From: Flavobacteriales bacterium
GTDB taxonomy: Bacteria > Bacteroidota > Bacteroidia > Flavobacteriales_F > PHOS-HE28
NCBI GenBank assembly: GCA_025455765.1
Contig: JALOLX010000055.1
Location: forward strand, 1 to 7,789
Reading direction: 5' to 3'
DNA length: 7,789 bases
Position numbers and translations under genes: made by a program. Within the stretch, counting starts at the first letter, position 1. Each line of letters opens with the position of its first letter. Below, piece by piece: positions 1 to 4,876 of this stretch. The notes beneath the pieces were generated by a model, which saw only the letters and a program-made list of their open reading frames with translations, ran no database searches and was not told the origin of the DNA.

Positions 1-260
1 CGGAAGGGGATCTTGGCCAGGAAGGCATTGGTGACGGCGTTCTGGGCCTTCACCCATTCTGCCGTTTCGGCGCTGGTGTCGTTCTCCAGCCAACGGTAGG
101 GATCGGCCACCCAGGTGCCATGCAGGCTGTCACCTGCGGTGCTGTCCTGGCGGGTGGTGGGATAAGCGAATTGCTCCACGGTAGGTGCTTTTGCGGTGTC
201 GCCGCAGGCTTGTAGGCCCAGGGCGAGCACACCGATGACTAGGGGGAAGGACGTGCGCAT
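1..260 (-). CDS. Prolyl oligopeptidase (S9A) lipoprotein, N-terminal fragment
   Basis: The reading frame opens at ATG 260 and runs off the left edge, giving 86 complete codons of a protein that is usually about 700 residues. Residues 1-18 form a short hydrophobic signal ending in a lipobox-like L16-Q17-A18 before C19, so the mature protein is probably a lipoprotein exported from the cytoplasm. From about residue 33 it follows the conserved N-terminal stretch of prolyl oligopeptidases: YPTTR, then HGTWVADPYRWLEN, then the EWVKAQN and FLAKIPF segments. This region begins the seven-bladed propeller that gates the active site. The Ser-Asp-His triad lies in the missing C-terminal part, so activity cannot be judged. 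Family members cut short peptides after proline. The gene lies 98 bases downstream of a histidine kinase on the same strand, but a hairpin and a -7 promoter motif in that gap suggest its own transcript. Family assignment is firm; the lipoprotein call is likely. Confidence 0.88.
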   Translation of the reverse strand, partial: MRTSFPLVIGVLALGLQACGDTAKAPTVEQFAYPTTRQDSTAGDSLHGTWVADPYRWLENDTSAETAEWVKAQNAVTNAFLAKIPF

Positions 261-294
261 GAGGGGAATGGTCCGCGCTGATGCGGAACGGGCG

Positions 295-302
295 CAAAAG
301 TA
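295..302 (-). promoter_or_regulatory. Candidate -7 promoter element for the prolyl oligopeptidase gene
   Basis: Read on the minus strand this is TACTTTTG, a full match to the Bacteroidota -7 consensus TAnnTTTG. Transcription would start around 287-290, leaving a leader of roughly 28 bases before the ATG at 260. I see no TTG -33 element at the usual distance, so the promoter is incomplete by eye. The short leader contains a small inverted repeat (272-276 with 283-287). The motif directly follows the hairpin at 303-329. Confidence 0.45.
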
Positions 303-329
303 ACGGGACCCGCATGGACCGGATCCCGT
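303..329 (-). terminator. Terminator-like hairpin after the HisKA_2 kinase gene
   Basis: Bases 303-308 (ACGGGA) pair with 324-329 (TCCCGT). After one mismatch (309/323) the stem continues with 310-312 against 320-322, leaving a 7-base loop. On the minus strand the hairpin starts 29 bases after the kinase stop codon and is followed by TTACTTTTG, a partly T-rich tail. It fits an intrinsic terminator, though the T run is short and coincides with the -7 motif of the next gene. Confidence 0.5.
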
Positions 330-358
330 ACCAAAGGGATGAGCGGTTGACCGATCCG

Positions 359-1675
359 TCAAGCGCGAAGGCGCTTCTCCTGGGCTGGTGTGCTGAGGGC
401 ATACACCGTGCCCGGTCCAGGCACCAGCTCTGCCACCGTGCCGAGCTGTCCTGCGAGGGTCTGGATGAGTTCCATACCCAGGCTGTTGGGGCGTTCCCAC
501 TTGGAGCGATCGGGCAAGCCCACACCGTCGTCGCCGATGCGCAGGCTGAGCCCGCCATTGGCATCGCTGTCCAAGTGGAGCAGGATGGTGCCTTGTTTGC
601 GACCCTTGAAGGCGTACTTCAGGGAGTTGGAGATGACCTCGTTGATCAGCAGGCCCAAGGGGATCAAGGTGTCCACACTAAGCGTGGGGATGTTGATGCG
701 GATGTCCTGGTGCAGCTCGGTGTCGATGGTGTAGGCGTAGCAGAGGTCCCGCGTGAGGTGTGAGAGGTACGTGTTCACATCGATGTTGGCCAGGTCCTTG
801 CTCAGGTAGGTCTGTTCATGCACGAGGGCCATGGCGCTCACACGGTTCACACACTCGTTGAAGAGCTCCAGCGTGCGTTCGTCCTTCACCTGGTCCATCT
901 GGAAGCGGATCAGGCTCTTGACGATCTGCAGGTTGTTCTTCACGCGGTGGTGGATCTCCTTGATCATCACTTCCTTCTCCTCCTTGCTCAGCATGGTCTC
1001 ACGCAGCTCGCGGTTGGTGGCCTCCAGCACACGGTGGGCCTCTTCGAGCTGGTTGGAACGCTTGCGGCTTTCCTCCAGCAGCTTGTCGCGCACACTGGTC
1101 AGCCATGCGAGCACCACGGCCATCAGGCAGGCTGCGATGAGCAGCACGCGGGCTTCGCTCCAACGGGCACTGAGGGTGGCGGAATGGTTGCTGAGGCCTT
1201 GTTCATGTACGGCGCGTGAAGCACGGTCCAGCGCCTGTTGGGCCTTCTGCAGCATGATCTGGATCACCGCCTCGCTAGAGCGGAGCTCGCTCCATTGGGC
1301 CCGGTCGGCCATGATCTGCCCGTGGAGCGAATCGGCCTGGTGCAGGTAACGGTGAACCGTGGAAGGCATCTCCGTCATGCCCGGTGAGTCGGCGAAGCGC
1401 TCGGCCACCTGGTCCACACGCTGACGCAGGCGTTCCAACTCGGGGTCCCACTGGTATTGCTGGGTGCTGAGGTCCACCCGGTGTACCAGGCCCAATTGGT
1501 GGATGCCCTGGCCGATGCCGTTGAGCTCTTCGAGCAGCTTCACTTCGTGTGCGATCCGGCGCTGTAGCTCGGAGGAGCGGGAGACCAGGACGATGCCATA
1601 GGCGATGAAGGCAATGGCGACCACCGTGACCACGAGGGGCCAACGGCGCAGGGGTACAGAGGCGAAGTGGGACAT
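359..1675 (-). CDS. Membrane sensor histidine kinase, HisKA_2 family
   Basis: 438 residues, a complete two-transmembrane sensor kinase. A hydrophobic segment at about 13-32 and a second at about 176-194 enclose a periplasmic stretch of about 140 residues that is mostly charged and helical, resembling a four-helix-bundle sensor with no ligand pocket I can name. A coiled coil (about 198-235) leads into the HisKA_2 H-box EIHHRVKNNLQ at 240-250, in which H243 is the expected phosphoacceptor. The ATPase domain follows: N-box NEVISNSLKYAF (345-356, with N350), G1 box GDDGVGLP (381-388) and a G2-like NSLGMELI (397-404). This DHp type is common in the HWE/HisKA_2 kinases. No response regulator is adjacent; the nearest are about 2.3 kb away on the far side of a plus-strand gene. 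The DUF4468 gene lies 58 bases upstream on the same strand and may be cotranscribed. ATG 1675 is chosen because the first membrane helix follows at once. The signal sensed is unknown. Confidence 0.92.
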   Translation of the reverse strand: MSHFASVPLRRWPLVVTVVAIAFIAYGIVLVSRSSELQRRIAHEVKLLEELNGIGQGIHQLGLVHRVDLSTQQYQWDPELERLRQRVDQVAERFADSPGMTEMPSTVHRYLHQADSLHGQIMADRAQWSELRSSEAVIQIMLQKAQQALDRASRAVHEQGLSNHSATLSARWSEARVLLIAACLMAVVLAWLTSVRDKLLEESRKRSNQLEEAHRVLEATNRELRETMLSKEEKEVMIKEIHHRVKNNLQIVKSLIRFQMDQVKDERTLELFNECVNRVSAMALVHEQTYLSKDLANIDVNTYLSHLTRDLCYAYTIDTELHQDIRINIPTLSVDTLIPLGLLINEVISNSLKYAFKGRKQGTILLHLDSDANGGLSLRIGDDGVGLPDRSKWERPNSLGMELIQTLAGQLGTVAELVPGPGTVYALSTPAQEKRLRA

Positions 1676-1733
1676 GGTGCGTCCCTTTCAACGGCAGCGC
1701 GGCCGCAGGGTTGCACCTCCGGATGCGAGGGCC

Positions 1734-2291
1734 TCAGTCCTGTGCGTTGGCCCGGAGCCGCGCCTCAAAGGCGTTGAGCAAGGCCTTGATGCGCTCATCG
1801 GCGGCCTCCTGCAGTTCCTGCTGCAAGCGCAGGGCATTGCTGCGGCTCATGCCGGGTACCTTGCGTCCCACCGTGGTGGCGCGCATCAACGCACCCACGT
1901 GGATGCCTCCCATGGTGGTGTTGCGGTTGCCGGTGTGGCTCAGGTCGGTCACCATCACGCGGCATTCCCCGGCGCTCACCCGGATGGTCACCTTGTACTG
2001 CACCACGCCCATGGTCTCTTCCCGCATGGTGAGCATGACCGAGCGGAAGTTGAAGCGCGCCGTGGCATCAAGGGAGCCATTGGTGCGGTCGCTGCTGAGC
2101 AGGCGGGCACCGGGTTCCTTGCCGAAGGTCCAGGTCCAGGCCTCCATGGCCTTGTCGTGCAGCTGCACTGCATTGAGCGCCACGTTCACCGAGCGGCTGT
2201 AGCTGAGCGCGCCGCCCGGCTGCCCTTCCGGGGACTGGGCTGCACCGGTGCGCAACAGGGCAAAAAGGAACAGGGTGAACAGGATCCGCAC
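1734..2291 (-). CDS. Secreted DUF4468-like protein
   Basis: 185 residues starting at a GTG codon. Residues 1-19 are a signal peptide (hydrophobic ILFTLFLFALL, likely cleavage after AAQ), so the product is exported, probably to the periplasm. Residues of about 43-135 match my memory of the DUF4468 pattern: a VQLHDKAMEAWTWTF helix, a strand-rich core with GSLDATARFNF, then VVQYKVTIRVSAGECRVMVTDL. DUF4468 is described as having a TBP-like fold and is found mainly in Bacteroidota; its function is not known. The C-terminal third (about 150-180) is a charged, probably helical tail with no motif I recognise. The GTG is preferred because the signal peptide begins immediately after it and no in-frame ATG lies nearby; a TAACTTTG promoter motif sits four bases upstream, suggesting a leaderless message. 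The histidine kinase gene follows after 58 bases, so a shared transcript is likely. Confidence 0.75.
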   Translation of the reverse strand: MRILFTLFLFALLRTGAAQSPEGQPGGALSYSRSVNVALNAVQLHDKAMEAWTWTFGKEPGARLLSSDRTNGSLDATARFNFRSVMLTMREETMGVVQYKVTIRVSAGECRVMVTDLSHTGNRNTTMGGIHVGALMRATTVGRKVPGMSRSNALRLQQELQEAADERIKALLNAFEARLRANAQD

Positions 2292-2295
2292 GGTG

Positions 2296-2303
2296 CAAAG
2301 TTA
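2296..2303 (-). promoter_or_regulatory. Candidate -7 promoter element, DUF4468 gene
   Basis: The minus strand reads TAACTTTG, a full match to TAnnTTTG. Only four bases (CACC) separate it from the GTG at 2291, so transcription should begin at or within a few bases of the start codon. This would give a leaderless or nearly leaderless transcript that may also carry the downstream histidine kinase. No clear -33 element is visible. Confidence 0.5.
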
Positions 2304-2322
2304 GGACGATGCGCAGGAGGGT

Positions 2323-2330
2323 TACCTTCG
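2323..2330 (+). promoter_or_regulatory. Candidate -7 promoter element, NYN-domain gene
   Basis: TACCTTCG matches the Bacteroidota -7 consensus TAnnTTTG except for one T to C change. It would place the transcription start near 2335 and leave about 25 bases of leader before ATG 2361. It faces away from the DUF4468 promoter 20 bases to its left, so both genes share a compact 69-base divergent control region. No -33 element is evident. Confidence 0.4.
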
Positions 2331-2360
2331 CCCCCCTATCCAACATCATACCACATCCAC

Positions 2361-3287
2361 ATGCAGCAGAGCGGAAGCAAGGCCCTGAAGGTCGGGGTCT
2401 TCTACGATGGGAGCTATTTCACCCACGTGAGCAACTACTACAACTACGTGCATTCGCACCGCCGACGCCTGCACATCGGCGGCTTGCACGACTACATCAA
2501 GCACATGGTGGCCGAGCGCGAAGGCACCCGGCCCAACCTGTGCCACATCATCGACGCCCACTTCTTCCGGGGTCGCTTCACCGCCCGCGAGGCGAACGAG
2601 AAAACGAACCAGCTCTACTACGACCGGGTGTTCGACGATGTGCTGATGTACAACAACGTACAGACCCATTACCTGCCCGTGAAGGACATGATGGGGCGCA
2701 AGCGGGAGAAGGGCATCGACGTGCTCATGGCCCTGGAGACCTACGAACTGTGCATGCTGAAGCGCTACGACGTGGTGGCCTTGGTGGCCTCCGACGGAGA
2801 CCATGTGCCATTGGTGCGCAAGCTGCATGCCCTGGGCTGTAAGACCATGCTGCTGGGTTGGGACTTCGAGTTCACCGACCAGGAGACCGGCGAACTGCAG
2901 ACCACCAAGACCAGCACCGACCTGTGGAACGAGGTGAGCTATCCGCTGCCCATGCACGACCTGATCGAAGAGGGTCTGCGCGACGATGACGAGGTGATCC
3001 GCGATGTGTTCGTGCTCCGTGACAGCAGCCGCGATACCGAACAGGAGGGCTTCGAGCGCCCACCGGTGACCATGGTGGATGAAGAGCGCCATCGCAGCAC
3101 GGTGATGAGCCTGATGAACGGCTACGGCTTCATCCGCTACCCGGACAACAACCTGTTCTTCCGCTACGACGACCTGCAGGGCTTCGGCTTTGACGAGCTG
3201 GCGATCAACGATGAGCTGGAGTTCAACATCGCGGTGAACCACAAGGGTCAGCGCGTGGCGCGGAACATCACCCGCGTCGATCTCTAG
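2361..3287 (+). CDS. NYN-domain putative ribonuclease with C-terminal cold-shock-like domain
   Basis: 308 residues, no signal peptide or membrane helix, so cytosolic. Residues of about 9-168 form a NYN (PIN-like) nuclease domain: KVGVFYDGSYF carries D16, KGIDVLMALE carries D120, and LVASDGDHVPLV carries D145 and D147, followed by the GCKTMLLG strand. These acidic residues sit where the family binds metal for RNA cleavage; E126 is where I expect a second Asp. An acidic linker (about 200-245) leads to a cold-shock-like OB fold (about 246-306) with GYGFI (254-258) as the RNP1-like strand, LFFRYDDL (265-272) in the RNP2 position, and NDELEFNIAVNHKGQRVARNI closing the barrel. The two together suggest an RNA-cleaving enzyme with its own RNA-binding module; targets are unknown. 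ATG 2361 is chosen although the frame stays open far upstream: similarity begins there, the upstream part lies antisense to the DUF4468 gene, and a -7 motif precedes it. The gene stands alone on its strand, ending 9 bases from the convergent kinase gene. Confidence 0.85.
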   Translation: MQQSGSKALKVGVFYDGSYFTHVSNYYNYVHSHRRRLHIGGLHDYIKHMVAEREGTRPNLCHIIDAHFFRGRFTAREANEKTNQLYYDRVFDDVLMYNNVQTHYLPVKDMMGRKREKGIDVLMALETYELCMLKRYDVVALVASDGDHVPLVRKLHALGCKTMLLGWDFEFTDQETGELQTTKTSTDLWNEVSYPLPMHDLIEEGLRDDDEVIRDVFVLRDSSRDTEQEGFERPPVTMVDEERHRSTVMSLMNGYGFIRYPDNNLFFRYDDLQGFGFDELAINDELEFNIAVNHKGQRVARNITRVDL

Positions 3288-3296
3288 GAGGACCGA

Positions 3297-4010
3297 TCAC
3301 GGCAGGGCCGGGTGGCGGAGCACCAGCGTAAAGGTGCTGCCGGCACCCGGCCCCGCACTTTCCGCCAGCAGATCACCTCCCATGGCACGGGCCCACTGTC
3401 GGGCGCGCGCCAGCGTGGATCGTCCTTGCGCCTCACCCGCGGTGGTGCGCGAGCTCAACCAGGCGTACCGCACGAACACCTGGTCCAGATCAGCAGGGCT
3501 GAGGCCCACGCCTGTATCCATGACCTGCAAGGACACCGTGGTACCATGGTGCTGGGCGTTCACCGTCACCGACGCACCCGCAGCGGAGAACTTGGAAGCG
3601 TTGGAAAGCAGCGCGTTCAGGAGTTCGAACAGTTGGTCCGCGTGACCCAGTACATGCAGCCCTTCGGGTAGGTCCACCAGCACGGTCTGTTGCTTGCGGT
3701 CGAAGCGATGCCGCAGCCCTTGCACGACCCTTTCCACCAAGGGCGCAAGCAGAACTGCGGTGCAGGGAAGGGTGTGCATATGGCGCACCACACCCATGTC
3801 ATCGAGCAGTTGTTCCACCTCGCGCAAGGCCTTGAACTGCTGCTGCTCGCCGAACTCAACGAGCTGCTTCTGTTCGGGGTCAACGGCTCCGGCTGCCAAG
3901 TGCTGCAGGACCTGGTGCATGCCCGCAAGGCGGTTGCGCAGGTCGTGGGCGAACTTGTGAAGGCGCTCGGCCTGGGGCCCGTTGCTCAGCAGATCGTCCG
4001 GGCGGGCCAT
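3297..4010 (-). CDS. Small soluble sensor-less histidine kinase with altered G2 box
   Basis: 237 residues, cytosolic, with no membrane segment or sensor domain. The H-box KFAHDLRNRLAGM (19-31) holds the phosphoacceptor H22. The DHp helices run to about residue 75, and the ATPase domain fills the rest: N-box LFELLNALLSNASKFS (127-142, with N137 and K140), G1 box MDTGVGLS (164-171, with D165) and a C-terminal GPGAGSTFTL strand. The G2 box is abnormal: GRSTLARAR at 196-204 stands where most kinases have TGLGLAIAR, so both lid glycines are replaced (R197, T199). The flanking segments align normally, which argues against a frameshift. Nucleotide binding may be weakened, or the protein may act as a phosphotransferase or phosphatase. 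It starts 4 bases after the stop of the upstream receiver gene, so the two are almost certainly cotranslated partners. The start at ATG 4010 is fixed by this spacing. Confidence 0.87.
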   Translation of the reverse strand: MARPDDLLSNGPQAERLHKFAHDLRNRLAGMHQVLQHLAAGAVDPEQKQLVEFGEQQQFKALREVEQLLDDMGVVRHMHTLPCTAVLLAPLVERVVQGLRHRFDRKQQTVLVDLPEGLHVLGHADQLFELLNALLSNASKFSAAGASVTVNAQHHGTTVSLQVMDTGVGLSPADLDQVFVRYAWLSSRTTAGEAQGRSTLARARQWARAMGGDLLAESAGPGAGSTFTLVLRHPALP

Positions 4011-4014
4011 GGCA

Positions 4015-4377
4015 TCAGTTCTGTGCGAAACGCATCAGCACATCCTCCAGCGAGTCGGAATTGATCGGCTTGGAGAGGTAATGGCAGCCCTTCAAATGGC
4101 CGATCGCCTCGATGATCTCGGGCTTTGTGCTGGCCGTAAGGAAGAGGATGGGGATCTCCTCCTTGGCGTGGATCTCCTGGGCCAGCTCCAAGCCGTTCTT
4201 GTCGCCCTTGAGGTAGATGTCCATGATGATGATGTCGGGATGCACCTCCTGAAGAAGCGCCTCAGCCTCTTCCGAACTGCGAGCGGAACCGACCACTTCA
4301 AATCCAAGCCCCTCCAGCTGGAGGCGATAGCCGAACGAGATGATGGTCTCGTCCTCGATGATGATGACCTTTTTCAT
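4015..4377 (-). CDS. Single-domain response regulator (CheY-like)
   Basis: 120 residues, one receiver domain and no output domain. All phosphorylation residues are present: the acidic pair E8 and D9, phosphoacceptor D53 in IIIMDIYLKGDKNG, T81 in LFLTAS, and K103 in the YLSKP loop with its cis-proline. It should accept a phosphoryl group from a histidine kinase and signal by protein contact, or pass the group on in a relay. The gene follows another receiver gene by 26 bases and precedes the small kinase by 4 bases, which makes that kinase its probable partner. No Shine-Dalgarno sequence is seen upstream of the ATG. The receiver assignment is secure; its output target cannot be read from the sequence. 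Confidence 0.93.
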   Translation of the reverse strand: MKKVIIIEDETIISFGYRLQLEGLGFEVVGSARSSEEAEALLQEVHPDIIIMDIYLKGDKNGLELAQEIHAKEEIPILFLTASTKPEIIEAIGHLKGCHYLSKPINSDSLEDVLMRFAQN

Positions 4378-4403
4378 GGGAGAGTGGTGGCTAGGGACAT
4401 CGA

Positions 4404-4820
4404 TCAGGCACGTGCCCGAGCGCGCAAAACCTGTTCGAAGCTATCCACAGAAAGGGCTTTTTCAACATACCCGCTCACCGAAGCCAGTGAAAGGGCCTTC
4501 TCCTGGTCCATCGGGCGATTGCTCGAAGAGAACATGAACACGGTGGTGAGGTCGCTCGGGAGCAGGCCTTCCGCCTCGCATTGGGTGATGAGCTCGAAGC
4601 CGTTCATGCGCGGCATGTTGATGTCCACGAACATCAGGTCAGGTAGGTCCTCGCCGCGACGCAGGTGCTCAATGGCTTCTTCAGGCGCCGTGTAGCAGGT
4701 GAGCCTGCCTGCATAACCGGCCTTCTTCAGCACCAATTTGGTCACGAAGTTGCAATCGTCCTCATCGTCCACCAGGAGGATGTGGGCGGGGTGCGGCAGG
4801 GCCGAAGCGTGCATGTGCAT
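4404..4820 (-). CDS. Single-domain response regulator
   Basis: 138 residues with one receiver domain (about 13-135) after a short His-rich N-terminal tail. Key residues are the acidic pocket D18 and D19 in LLVDDEDD, phosphoacceptor D66 in LMFVDINMPRMNG, serines 98-100 in FMFSSS, and K121. The lysine is followed by Ala rather than the usual Pro. The LVDDEDDCN opening and long loop after D66 resemble the stand-alone receivers common in Bacteroidota. It is the first gene of an apparent three-gene unit with the second receiver and the small histidine kinase. The antiporter gene upstream ends 56 bases before it, and that gap holds inverted repeats (4836-4863). The start could be ATG 4820 or, two codons later, ATG 4814; both leave the domain intact. 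Confidence 0.92.
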   Translation of the reverse strand: MHMHASALPHPAHILLVDDEDDCNFVTKLVLKKAGYAGRLTCYTAPEEAIEHLRRGEDLPDLMFVDINMPRMNGFELITQCEAEGLLPSDLTTVFMFSSSNRPMDQEKALSLASVSGYVEKALSVDSFEQVLRARARA

Positions 4821-4835
4821 GATGGCCCGTTCTAC

Positions 4836-4863
4836 GCAACCGAAGGCCGTTGGGTTGCCTTCG
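4836..4863 (-). promoter_or_regulatory. Overlapping inverted repeats between antiporter and receiver genes
   Basis: Two mutually exclusive stems can form in this 56-base gap: 4841-4847 with 4857-4863 (CGAAGGC against GCCTTCG, 7 pairs, 9-base loop), and 4836-4841 with 4853-4858 (GCAACC against GGTTGC, 6 pairs). The first could act as a weak terminator for the antiporter transcript, but no T run follows on the minus strand. A switch between the two forms is speculation. Confidence 0.35.
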
Positions 4864-4876
4864 AACCGCCATCGTA

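Noticed and set aside
1696..1710. GCGGCCGC palindrome in the gap before the HisKA_2 kinase as a regulatory site
   Set aside because: An 8-base GC palindrome is expected by chance in DNA this GC-rich; there is no spacing or T tract to support an operator or terminator.
1605..2360. Open frame of 252 codons upstream of and in frame with the NYN gene, giving a possible 560-residue protein
   Set aside because: It runs antisense through the DUF4468 gene and the start of the HisKA_2 kinase, both with recognisable domains. Its translation has no recognisable domain and is rich in Gly, Ala, His and Arg, as GC-rich shadows are. The NYN domain starts cleanly at ATG 2361 behind a -7 motif.
2346..3242. 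298-codon open frame on the minus strand across the NYN gene
   Set aside because: The translation is a Val/His/Gln-rich low-complexity mirror of the NYN coding strand with no domain. The plus-strand frame carries clear NYN and cold-shock motifs.
3399..3425. Frameshift in the small histidine kinase explaining its odd G2 box
   Set aside because: Normal ATPase sequence resumes in the same frame on both sides (MDTGVGLS before, AMGGDLLAES and GSTFTL after), so a single frameshift does not explain it. A compensated double shift cannot be excluded.
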